Shown here piece after piece: positions 1-11,101 of a stretch of 64,000 nucleotides of DNA (position 1 is its first letter; each line of letters starts with the position of its first letter). The DNA comes from Terebella lapidaria (lineage: Eukaryota > Annelida > Polychaeta > Terebellida > Terebellidae): assembly GCA_949152475.1 (NCBI GenBank), contig OX424561.1:3162001-3226000 (forward strand), in the 5' to 3' direction. Made by a program: the position numbers and the translations under genes. Below the pieces are notes generated by a model that worked only from the letters and a program-made list of their open reading frames with translations, was not told where the DNA came from and did not search any database.

Positions 1-1435
1 AATGAGGTCAAAGGTCAAATTCAAGGTCATGAGAATATTCAGCATATATCATTTCCTATATGTTCACAATTGATTCCTAAGCTGTAAAGTCGATAATAAG
101 CGAGATATTAGCCATTTTGTCATGTGACCTTGAAAATGAGGTCAAAAGTCAAATTCAAGGTCATGAGAATTTTCAGCATATATCATTTCCTATATGTTCA
201 CAATTGATTCCTAAGCTGTAAAGTCGCTAATAAGCAAGATATTGGCCGTTTTTTCCTGTGATCTTGAAAATGAGGTCAAAGGTCAAATTCAGGGTCACGA
301 GAATTTTCAGCATATATCATTTCCTATATGTTCACAATCGATTCCTAAGCTGTAAAGTCGCTAATAAGCAAGATATTGGCCATTTTGTCCTGTGACCTTG
401 AAAATGAGGTCAAAGCTCAAATTCAAGGCCACGAGAATATTCAGCATATATCATTTCCTATATGTTCACAATTGATTCCTAAGCTGTAAAGTCGATAATA
501 AGCGAGATATTAGTAAATTTTGTCCTGCGACCTTGGAAATGAGGTCAAAGGTCAAATTCAAGGTCACGAAAATATTCAGTATATATCATTTCCTATATGT
601 TCACAATTGATTCCTAAACTGTAAAGTCGATAATAAGCGAGATATTAGCCATTTTGTCATGTGACCTTGAAAATCAGGTCAAAGGTCAAATTCAAGGTCA
701 CAAGAATATTCAGCAAATATCATTTCCTGTATGTTCACAACTGATTCCTAAGCTGTAAAGTCGATAATAAGCGAGATATTAGCCATTTTGTCCTGTGACC
801 TTGAAAATGTGGTCAAAAGTCAAATTCAAGGTCACGAGAATATTCAGCATATATCATTTCCTATATGTCCACAATTCATTCCTAGTCTCTAATTTCAATA
901 TTAAGTGAGATATTAGGCTTAATGTGTGCCATTATAAAGCATAGGAAAATTTAACATGGGAAAGTCACATTTGGGCCGAGTTTGGGCCCAAAATGGCCCA
1001 CTTCAGGAGATTCAAGCGGAACGAAATTTATACATGTCACAGGGGTACATATGAGGAGTGTTTTTCATCAATAAGAAAAAAAAGTTACTGAACAGATTTT
1101 GAGAAAACGACCGTCGAAGTCCAAAATTGGCCATTTTTCGACGAAAACGGCCGCTCTGCAAGGTCAGAGGTCAAATTCAAGGTCACGACAATATTCAGCA
1201 CATATCATTTCCTATATGTCCACAATTGATTCCTAGTCTCTAATCTCAATATTAAGTGAGATATTAGGCTTTAATGTGTCCCATTATAAAGCATAGGAGA
1301 ATTTAACATGGGAAAGTCCCATTTGGGCCGAGTTTGGGCCCAAAATGGCCCACTTCGAGCGATTCAAGCGCAACAAAATTTATACATGTCACAGGGGTAC
1401 ATATGAGGAGTGTTATGCATCAATAAAAAAAAAAA
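1..1435 (+). mobile_element. Pearl-like repeat element, left part cut by window edge
   Basis: About seven core units of ~131 bp (to ~900), then the right-flank block (ATTTAACATGGGAAAGTC to AATAAGAAAAA), one more partial core unit (about 1,145-1,270), and a second right-flank block. The doubled block suggests unequal exchange between copies. It is interrupted at 1,436 by the next element and resumes at 2,491-2,714, ending in a GAC-rich microsatellite. Confidence 0.8.
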
Positions 1436-2490
1436 TTAGCCCAAAGGCTAAGATAGGTTACCGGACAATTTTGGTTTGGCCATGGCAGCATTGGCAGGTA
1501 ACAGACCTTGAGATTTACCAATCAAGGTTTGCTGTGTAAACATATGACCTTGGGATTTACCAATCAAGGTCATCCGTATGAACTTCGATGTAACCATTAC
1601 ATGTATGTGTGCGGCATTTGATATTCTATATGTTGGGTGGAATCGTTTAGGCCGCTCAGGTCAATTTACACATTCCAAGTCAGACATTTGGCACTCAAGG
1701 TCATCTGACGTCAAGTTCAAGGTCATCATTAGTTGTGCCATATATGTCTTCCTATATGTTCATAATGCAAACAGGAGCTCTATCTGCAAGCATTTCATCT
1801 ACAAAGGCAAATCTGGGCATTTTTTGACCCCAAAATGGCTGTTTTGACCTTTCAAGGTCATCCAAGGTCAAATTCAAGGTCACAACACAAGTCGCCATAT
1901 ATGACTTCCGATTTGAAAGTGCCAATTTCTAAGCTCTATCTTCAAGCGTTCTATGAGTACAGTCCTGACAGCTCCCATTATGAAGGAAAAAAGTGCCGAA
2001 AATTTTCTAAGTCCAAAATTTTTTTCAAAGGGTGAAAATTTTTTTTCCCCTAGAAATGGCCCAAAATGGATAGTAATGCGATCTGGGGCGAAAAAAATTT
2101 TTTTCGCCGACCCGCCAAAAATTCAAAATGGCCGCCACACGAAAACCGGCAGATTTAGGGCAACCAAACTTATACATATCACAGAGGTATATGAGGGGAA
2201 CCTTTGAAACTCAAAACTGATCAGACAGTTTTTGAGAAAATGGCCGTCAAAGTCCAAAATTGAGCGTTTTTCGACAAAAACGGCCGCCATTTTGAAAAAA
2301 ATGCGAAAATCAAAAAACAAAAAAATACCTCCTTCTCAAAATATTTTTAGGCATTTTTGTGCAAAATTTCAGAAAGATTCGATTGTTAACTTTAAAGATA
2401 AAAATGTTAACGCCGGACGGACGGACGGACGGACGGACGACGGACGCAACGCCATGCCAATAGGTTATCGGACCAAAGGTCCGGTAACCT
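1436..2490 (+). mobile_element. Pearl-like element copy 2, complete, nested
   Basis: Starts TTAGCCCAAAGGCTAAGAT then AGGTTACCGGAC; ends in a hairpin, AGGTTATCGGACC-aaa-GGTCCGGTAACCT (2,462-2,490). AGGTTACCGGAC and GTCCGGTAACCT form inverted ends. The interior has a single long-type core related to the 455-bp unit of the copy at 59.8-62.0 kb and a (GGAC)n microsatellite near 2,413-2,440. It is flanked by A-runs and lies within the previous copy. Confidence 0.85.
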
Positions 2491-3723
2491 AAAAAGTTAC
2501 TGAACAGATTTTGAGAAAATGGCCGCCAAAGTCCAAAATCAGGCATTTTTCGTCGAAAACGGCCGCCATTTTGAAAAAAATGCGAAAATCAAAAAACTAA
2601 AAAATACCTCCCTCTCGAAATATTTTTAGGCATTTTTGTGCAAAATTTCAGAAAAATTAGATCGTAAACTTTAAAGATAAAATTGTTGACGGACGACGAC
2701 GACGACGCCGGACGAGCCCAAGGGCTAAGAAAGGTTACCGGACAATACATATTTTAGATATTAGTATTTTGTCCCGTGACCTTGAAAATGAGGTCAAAGG
2801 TCAAAATCAAGGTTATCAGAATATTCGGCATATATCATTTCCTTCATATCAGCAATTGATCCCTAAGCTGTAAAATCGATAATGAGTGAGATATGAGCCA
2901 TTTTGTTCTGTGACCTTGAAAATGAGGTCAAAGGTCAAATTCATAGCAATATTTGGCATATATCATTTCCTATATGTCCACAATTGATTCCTAATCTGTA
3001 AAGTCAATAATGTGAGATATTAGCCATTTTGTCCTGTGACCTTGAAAATGAGGTCAAAGGTCAAATTCAAGGTCATCAGAATATTCGGCATATACCATTT
3101 CCTATATGTCCACAATTGATTCCTAAGCTGTAAAGTCAATAATAAGCGAGATATTAGCTATTTTGTGCTCTGACCTTGAAACTGAGGTCAGAGGTCAAAT
3201 TCAAGGTCACGAGAATATTCAGCATATATCATTCCCCATATGTCCACAATTGATCCCTAACCTGTAAAATCGATAGTAAGTGAGATATTAGTCATTTTGT
3301 CCTGTGACCTTGAAAATGAGGTCAAAGGTCAAATTCAAGTTTATCAGAATATTCGGCATATATCATTTCCTATATGTCCACAATTGATTCCTAAGCTGTA
3401 AAGTCGATAATAAGCGAGATATTACATATTTTGTGCTTTGACCTTGAAACCGAGGTCAGAGGTCAAATTCAAGGTCACAAGAATATTCAGCATATATCAT
3501 TTCCTATATGTCCATAATTGATTCCTAGTCTCTAATCTCAATATTAAGTGAGATATTAGGCTTCATGTGTCCCATTATAAAGCATGGGAAAATTTAACAT
3601 GGGAAAGTCACATCTGGGCCGAGTTTGGGCCCAAAATGGCCCACTTCGAGTGATTCAAGCGCAACGAAATTTATACATGTCACAGAAGTACATATGAGGA
3701 GTGTTATGCATCAATAAGAAAAA

Positions 3724-5200
3724 TTAGGCCAAGGGCCGAAGATAGGTTACCGGACAGTGTTTAATATTTTAGATGTTAGCCAGGTCACTGGTTGAATTCA
3801 AGGTCAAGAGAATATTCAGCATATATAACATTAAGCATATATCATGTCCACAGTTGATTGCTAAGCTGTAAATTCAATAATCAAAGAGATATTAGCAATT
3901 TTGTGCTGTGGCCTTGAAACTGAAGGGGCAAAGGTCAAATTCAAGGTCATCAAAATATTCAGTGTACATTGTATATCATTTTCTATATCATGTCCACAAT
4001 TGATTCCCAAGCCATACAGTCAATAGCGGAGCAAGATATGAGCCAGTTTGTCCTTGGACCTTGAAAATGAGGTCAGAGGTCAAATTCAAGGTCCGAGAAT
4101 ATTCAGCATATATCATTTCCTACATGTCCACAATTGATTCCTAAGCTGTAAAATCGATAATAAGTGAGATATTAGACATTTTGTCCTGTGACCTTGAAAA
4201 TGAGGTCAAAGGTCAAATTCAAGGTCATGACAATAATCTGCATATATCATTTCCTATATGTTCATAACTGATTCCTAAGCTGTAAAGTCGATAACAAGCG
4301 AGATATTAGCCATTTTGTCCTATGACCTTGAAAATGCGGTCAAAGGTCAAATTCAAGGTCATCAGAATATTCAGCATATATCATTTCCTATATGTCCACA
4401 ATTGATTCCTAAGCTGTAGAGTCGATAATAAGTGAGATATTAGCCATTTTGTCCTGTGACCTTGAAAATGAGGTCAAAGGTCAACTTCAAGGTCATGACA
4501 ATAATCTGCATATATCATTTCCTATATGTTCATAACTGATTCCTAAGCTGTAAAGTCGATAACAAGCGAGATATTAGCCATTTGTCCTATGACCTTGAAA
4601 ATGGGGTCAAAGGTCAAATTCAAGGTCATCAGAATATTCAGCATATATCATTTCCTATATGTCCACAATTGATTGCTAAGCTGTAGAGTCGATAATAAGT
4701 GAGATATCAGCCATTTTAAGCTCTGACCTTGAATTGAGGTCAGAGGTCAAATTCAAGGTCACGAGGATATTCAGCATATATCATTTCCTATATGCCCACA
4801 ATTGATTCCTAGTCTCTAATCTCAATATTAAGTGAGATATTAGGCATAATGTGTCCCATTATAAAGCATAGGAGAATTTAACATGGGAAAGTCCCATTTG
4901 GGCCGAGTTTGGGCCAAAATGGCCCTTTTCGAGCGATTCAAGCGCAACGAAATTTATAGACATCATAGGGGTACATATGAGGAGTGTTATGTATCAAAAA
5001 GAAAAAAAGTTACTGAACAGATTTTGAGAAAATGGCCACCAAAGTCCAAAATCAGGCATTTTTCGTCGAAAACGGCCGCCATTTTGAAAAAAATGCGAAA
5101 ATCAAAAAACTAAAAAATACCTCCTTCTTGAATTATTTTTAAGTATTTTTGTGCGAAATTTCAGAAGAATTCGCCCGTAAACAAAAAAGATAAAAATGTG

Positions 5201-5241
<41 letters not shown>

Positions 5242-5319
5242 ACGACGACGGACGACGGACGACAGACGACGGACGCAACGCCATGCCAATAGGTTATCGG
5301 ACCATAGGTCCGGTAACCT
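3724..5319 (+). mobile_element. Pearl-like element copy 4, complete, nested
   Basis: Left end TTAGGCCAAGGGCCGAAGAT with AGGTTACCGGAC; about eight core units to ~4,850; right-flank block; a (GAC)n/(GACG)n microsatellite at 5,197-5,280; terminal hairpin 5,291-5,319. It is inserted in an A-run of copy 3. Confidence 0.85.
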
Positions 5320-5796
5320 AAAAAAGTTACTGAACAGATATTGAGAAAACGACCATCAAAGTCCAAAATTAGCCATTTTCGACGAGAACGGCCGCTATGA
5401 CCTTGAAACCAAGGTCAGAGGTCAAATTCAAGGTCGCGAGAATATTCAGCATATATCATTTCCTATATGTCCACAATTGATTCTTAGTCTCTAATTTCAA
5501 TTTTAAGTGAGATATTAGGCTTAAGGTGTCCCATTATAAAGCATAGGAGAATTTAACATGGGAAAGTCCCATTTGTGCCGAGTTTGGGCCCAAAATGGCC
5601 CACTTCGAGCGATTCAAGGGCAACGAAATTTATACATGTCAAAGGGGTACATAGGAGGAGTGTCATGCATCAATAAGAAAAAAAGTTACTGAACAGATTT
5701 TGAGAAAACGACCGTCAAAGTCCAAAATTGGCCATTTTTCGACGAAAAAGGCCGCCATTTTGAAAAAAAATGCGAAAATCAAAAAACTAAAAAAAA

Positions 5797-7218
5797 TTAG
5801 GCCAAGGGCCAAAGATAGGTTACCGGACAATGTTTAATATTTTAGGTGTTAGCCAGGTCACTGGTTGAATTCAAGGTCAAGAGAATATTCAGCATATATA
5901 ACATTAAGCATATATCATGTCCACAGTTGATTGCTAAGCTGTAAGTTCAATAATCAGAGAGATATTAGCAATTTTATGCTGTAGCCTTGAAAATGAAGGG
6001 GTAAAGGTCAAATTCAAGGTCATCAAAATATTCAGTGTATATCATTTTCTATATCATGTATATCATGTCCACAATTGATTCCCAAGCCATACAGTCAATA
6101 GAGGAGCAAGATATGAGCCAGTTTGTCCTTGGACCTTGGAAATGAGGTCAGAGGTCAAATTCAAGGTCACGAGAAAATTCAGCATATATCATTTCCTATA
6201 TGTCCACAATTGATTCCTAAGCTGTAAAATCGATAATAAGTGAGATATTAGCCATTTTGTCCTGTGACCTTGAAAATGAGGTAAAAGGTCAAATTCAAGG
6301 TCATGACAATAATCTGCATATATCATTTCCTATATGTTCATAATTGATTGCTAAGCTGTAAAGTCGATAATAAGCGAGATATAAGCCATTTTGTCCTGTG
6401 ACCTTGAAAATGAGGTCGAAGGTCAAATTCAAGGTCATCAGAATATTCAGCATATATCATTTCCTATATGTCCACAATTGATTCCCAAGCTGTAGAGTCG
6501 ATAATAAGCGAGATATAAGCCATTTTGTGCTCTGACCTTGAAACTGAGGTCAGAGGTCAAATTCAAGGTCACGAGAATATTCAGAATATATCATTTCCTA
6601 TATGTCCACAATTGATTCCTAAGCTGTAGAGTCGATAATAAGCGAGATATAAGCCATTTTGTGCTCTGACCTTGAAAGTGAGGTCAGAGGTCAAATTCAA
6701 GGTCACGAGAATATTCAGCATATATCATTTCCTATAGGTCCACAATTGATTCCTAGTCTCTAATCTCAATATCAAGTGAGATATTAGGCATAATGTGTCC
6801 CATTATAAAGCATAGGAGAATTTAACATGGAAAAGTCCCATTTGAGCCGAGTTTGGGCCAAAATGGCCCACTTCGAGCGATTCAAGCGCAACGAAATTTA
6901 TAGACATCATAGGAGTACATATGAGGAGTGTTATTTATCAAAAAGAAAAAAAGTTACTGAACAGATTTTGAGAAAATGGCCGCCGAAGTCCAAAATCAGG
7001 CATTTTTCGTCGAAAACGGCCGCCATTTTGAAAAAAATGCGAAAATCAAAAAACTAAAAAATACCTCCTTCTTGAATTATTTTTAAGTATTTTTGTGCAA
7101 AATTTCAGAAAAATTCGCCTGTAAACAAAAAAGATAAAAATGTGGACGACGACGACGACGGACGACGACGGACGCAACGCCATGCCAATAGGTTATCGGA
7201 CCATAGGTCCGGTAACCT
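5797..7218 (+). mobile_element. Pearl-like element copy 5, complete, nested
   Basis: Left end TTAGGCCAAGGGCCAAAGAT with AGGTTACCGGAC, about seven core units to ~6,790, right-flank block, a short GAC-rich tract, and terminal hairpin 7,190-7,218. It is inserted in an A-run of copy 3. Confidence 0.85.
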
Positions 7219-7935
7219 AAAAACTTTCCTGGAAATATTTTTAGGTATTTTTGTGCAAAATTTCAGAAATATTCGTCCATAAACTTTAAACATAAAAATG
7301 TGAACGGACGACGGACGGACGACGGACGCAACGCCACGGCAATAGGTTATCGGACCAAAGGTCCGGTAACCTAAAAATAGGAGGACGAGAAGCAGAATAT
7401 TAATTTTTTTAGACCTAATATTATGATCACCATCGTGTTTATCAGATTATTTGCATAAAGTGCCTGGAAGCTATCCACATTTGAACAAGAACACAATAAA
7501 TTTCATCAATATCATGATTTAATAAGCATAAATGATACCAGTATCTATAATCACGTGTGTATTTTGCACACATTATATCATGAACAAATTGCATTCAAGC
7601 ATCAAATATACAGATATTAGTCTTGTGTTTCATTGTAGCATTCAAGTACACAATTTCTGGACAAGAAAATCCATCAGCATCATTACACAGTAATCCTGCT
7701 GACAGCACCAAACCGAACTTTGATTCATGCAAAATTCAAGTAAGAATAAATATATGTACACCACAAAAAGCAAAAGTGAAAAATATGACGACCTTTTGTA
7801 ACATATCAATCAATACAATAATTTTACAAAATGACATTATGTTGGATAAGTTTTGCTCACAGGTCTCCAAATAATATAACATCCCATAGTACCCTTGAAC
7901 ATGATCTAAATAAGATGTGTAGAGATAATTTGCCA

Positions 7936-8170
7936 AAATGACCTTCATCATCATCATCCCCCTCATCATCCACCTCCCCCTCCCCATCATCATCTTCCCC
8001 TTCATCATCCCCCTCATCTTCATCATCATCTGCATTAACCGCAAACCGCATCATTAAAATTTCTTCACCCACAACACAATCCCTTCTTCATCATCATCAT
8101 CCCCATCCCCCTCATCCTCATCATCATCCCTCTCATCGTCCGCATCCGCATCATCATCATCTCTTCCCAC
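7936..8170. repeat. Imperfect (CAT)n / CCCTCATC repeat
   Basis: Runs of CATCATCATC alternating with CCCC-rich spacers in two blocks (7,945-8,035 and 8,085-8,165). The acidic and methionine-rich open frames read from it are repeat artefacts. Confidence 0.85.
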
Positions 8171-8522
8171 TTTTCTCCCCACGATCACTTAGCTTGCACA
8201 AATCGACACATTTACTTCTATGCTACCAAAGTTAATTATCGTTAATTTGTTTAATGTATCTATGTTATGCGTGTACATATGTTTCAACTCAATTATCCAT
8301 ACCTACCCTGGGCTTTTAGGTTGTGTGGTATTATTGTTTTTTGTTTTTCTCTCACCATGAGTTGTTGGGCACCTGAGTGCTGCATCATTATTTATTGTTT
8401 TTTCAATTCATTCTCCATTATTTACCAGGTATACAGCCAAGATGGCTCAAGCCCTTCATCTCGCCATTGGTTGTATATTTTCTTATGTACTAATGTGAAT
8501 TATTGATTATGTACCAGTGCGA

Positions 8523-8543
8523 AATAAATTCTATTCTATTCTA
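8523..8543 (+). repeat. AATAAA plus (ATTCT)n tail, possible LINE or SINE 3' end
   Basis: AATAAATTCTATTCTATTCTA is the kind of short repeat tail found at the 3' end of many non-LTR retrotransposons. No reverse-transcriptase sequence precedes it, so only a truncated 3' end could be present. Confidence 0.35.
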
Positions 8544-9563
8544 TAAAAATATGTCCAACAGTTAACTGGCATTATTGAACTATGAACCATTTTATATTCT
8601 AACAGAGCTCCCATGATTTACCTGAGAGTTCAAATGTTCATACTCTTATTTGGATAAACATATGTGTGATATTTATATAGTGACTTTCATCAAAAATATA
8701 TGACTAACATTTCTTGTCATACACTGCATATATTGAATGTATGCGCACAATATACGACATGCGAAAATACAAATTATTTAAATGTATATGAACATATTAC
8801 TGTACATACATGTAAGGTAGACGTGGCTGGCAGTGTGGGGTTATAAACCTGTATAATATCCCTGGGGTTGTGTAAAGTTGTGTAAAGATACACTATTAAA
8901 CAAGTTATGATCACTCTCAGCACCAAATCCTATCAACTGGTATGTCTGTAAACTACAAGAGTCCACAACACAGAGCATAAAATACCCAGAGGCGACACTT
9001 TGCCTTGACTCTTGAATTTGCCACTCCTTCACTGGTGATTCAACGTATTTTCACATCTAGTGTCGGGGAGAGTTCGTTACTGCTCTCACTGACCCCCAAT
9101 TGTTTTATTTCCATGGGAGTAAGTGGAAGTTTCCTCTCTTCATAATTTATGCTCTTCGATTGGTAGTGTATATTTGAATAGAGTACTTAATAAATACATA
9201 TTTTCCTAGATACATTTTTATACTCAACAATTGATATATAAGTCAGTATCTAATATACATGTAGATTTTTGGACAGGATAACAACACTGATACACATTCA
9301 TAATAAAAGTCAAATATGTTGCATTTCTATACCGGATTCGATATCAAGCTTTCAGTGACATGTTTGTAATCATGTCAAATCAATAAAACAAACTTCAAGT
9401 CTCTCCCAATGATGAACATTTCCTAGAACCCACTCAGATCAACAGCTTAGCTCACATACTAAACAAATACACATTAAACATTGGTTATACAAACATTATT
9501 CATGTCGCACAAACACATACTCGAACACATGAATTATGTATAGCTTTGGTGTTGTTTCAACTG

Positions 9564-10324
9564 AGGGTCTGTTCGATTTGGCAATTCTAATCTCTTCTGA
9601 TCACGTGATAGAATAGCTTAGTAAGGCACAGAAGAGTCTTCTGAAATAGACAAATAGAACAAATCTGGGATTCTATCAAGATACAAAATGGTGACCTTCA
9701 GTGTTGTCCAGGGTATGCCAAAGTGGGAAAAAAATTACTGGTCCATTGGACCAGTAAACATTTCGATATTACCAGCCCAGAGCAATTTTTACTGGCCCAG
9801 AATTCATAAGTCACACCCAACAAAATAGTAGAATTGAGATATGCATGGCGATATGTAGATCCGTTGTAGTATATTAAGCAAATAAATTGACATTGTCAGC
9901 TTGAATTGTGCATATTTCCAATCAGCCGTCTTACTGCCCCCAGCCTCAAGCTGAGGCGTATCATGCTCATGATTTGAAGATCCGAGATCTGGTTGAATAA
10001 TATATTACTGACAAATGAAATATTTTACTATATTAAAAATTTATTTTACTAGAGTTATGATATTTTTGCTGATGAAAACTTTCCGGCCACCTGGGCCAGT
10101 GAAACTGTTATTATTACCAGCCCAGGATGTTTTTTACCAGTCTTGGGCTGTGGGCTGGTGACTTTGGCATACCCTGGTGTTGTCACTAAAAACAGAATCA
10201 ATTCTCCCTCTTCGATGATTTGAAACGAAGAGGCAGAATTGACTCTTAGAAGAGAGAATGCGAACGGAGAACAGCTATTCTAGAATGAACAGAATAGATA
10301 CAATAGCCAAATCGAACAGACCCT
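9564..10324. mobile_element. Outer MITE, Harbinger-like termini
   Basis: Perfect 18-bp inverted ends, GGGTCTGTTCGATTTGGC at 9,565 and its complement ending at 10,323. The start resembles PIF/Harbinger (Tourist-like) ends, but no clear 3-bp TWA duplication is seen, so the superfamily is tentative. It has no coding capacity. About 293 bp are its own; the rest is the hAT MITE inserted within it. Confidence 0.7.
9709..10176. mobile_element. hAT-type MITE nested in another MITE
   Basis: 468 bp with inverted ends CAGGGTATGCCAAAGT and an exact 8-bp target duplication GTGTTGTC (9,701-9,708 and 10,177-10,184). The 8-bp duplication and CAGGG ends are hAT hallmarks. Subterminal copies of ACTGGCCCA/ACCAGCCCA near both ends resemble transposase-binding repeats. 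It is non-coding. Confidence 0.88.
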
Positions 10325-10864
10325 GTAATACAACTGTTGATAAAAGTGAACAACATTGGTGAATGTCTTTGTGAAGTCTTCCAGTGTCAGTGATAGACTC
10401 AGAGGTGTGACTAAATCTCCCGTAGCGTGATTGTAGCGTGACTCGGCTGTCTGTTTGTCATCAGCATGTGGACTGTGAACTTTGCAGGTCCAACCTGTGA
10501 GGCAAAGACAGAAAGGTGACGGTGACTTCACAAGGTCCGACTGGGCGGCATTAGTGGAATGACAGCAAGCGAAGCAACACAAGCAGGCAAAATTAGTCAA
10601 ATCCACAGCTAGGGATGAATCTATCTGATGAATTTCTACACAAGTATGGAACACATTTATACAGCTTGTGACACTACAAGTGTTTCAAGACATGCAAGTA
10701 GGGGTACATACAGTTGTGCTTACTTACAGTTTTGACGGGCTTTGAGCCATATCAAGTGTTAGTGTCAAACTAAAGACAGAAGAGTGTCAATCGAACATGC
10801 AAACCAAACATTCAAACTGTGAAAAATTAATTTGAAAAATGAAAGTTCATTTCTTTTATTACAG
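10325..10864. other. Gene-free stretch between MITE and Copia
   Basis: A 375-nt open frame on the minus strand begins in the MITE end; it has no recognisable motifs and is probably chance or former 3' flank of the RhoGEF gene. AATAAA on the minus strand occurs at 10,855-10,860, beside the Copia insertion. Confidence 0.5.
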
Positions 10865-10869
10865 GTCAC

Positions 10870-11073
10870 TGTGAACATTATGATACATGTGTGAACATCT
10901 TGATATGCACATTATGATATTAATGATGACCTCATTCAACTGTATGCATTATGATGTTACTTAAGTACATGTGTACTGGAAGTGTTTGGTGACAGGAAGT
11001 TTCTGAGTAGCCATGTGCTAATTTGATGACATGAAGTAAAGTCTAGTTGTGGACAAAAAGAGTTGTTGTTACA
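10870..11073 (+). repeat. Copia 5' LTR
   Basis: A 204-bp terminal repeat starting TGTGAACATTATG and ending GTTGTTGTTACA. It contains short internal repeats of TGTGAACAT and ATTATGAT. It should carry the element's promoter; no clear TATA box was assigned. Confidence 0.95.
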
Positions 11074-11076
11074 ATT

Positions 11077-11094
11077 TGGTAGCAGAGCGTGGTT
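11077..11094 (+). promoter_or_regulatory. Primer binding site, initiator Met tRNA type
   Basis: TGGTAGCAGAG starts three bases after the LTR and is complementary to the 3' end of eukaryotic initiator methionine tRNA, the usual Copia primer. Pairing weakens after the first 11 bases. Confidence 0.8.
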
Positions 11095-11101
11095 GAAGAA
11101 G

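Larger units (their letters stand above)
2715..7372 (+). mobile_element. Pearl-like element copy 3, host for two nested copies
   Basis: Left end AGCCCAAGGGCTAAGA plus AGGTTACCGGAC at 2,732; right hairpin end at 7,344-7,372. Core units occupy about 2,757-3,560. Two further complete copies are inserted at 3,724-5,319 and 5,797-7,218; between them are its own right-flank remnants (5,320-5,796). Confidence 0.75.
7375..9563. other. Gene-free stretch
   Basis: AT-rich, with no open frame that looks coding. It holds a CAT/CCC-rich repeat (7,936-8,170) and an (ATTCT)n tail near 8,523-8,543; nothing else was identified. Confidence 0.6.

Noticed and set aside
1345..2546. Small open frames in the left repeat region
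   Set aside because: They recur in each element copy with different breaks and have no coding features.
5102..5366. Arginine- and valine-rich open frames
   Set aside because: Produced by the (GAC)n microsatellite of a repeat element.
7736..8072. Asp/Glu-rich and Met-rich minus-strand frames
   Set aside because: Direct translation of the CAT repeat.
10280..10654. 124-codon minus-strand frame
   Set aside because: Starts in unique DNA and ends in a MITE terminus; no motifs and no splice sites that fit the gene.
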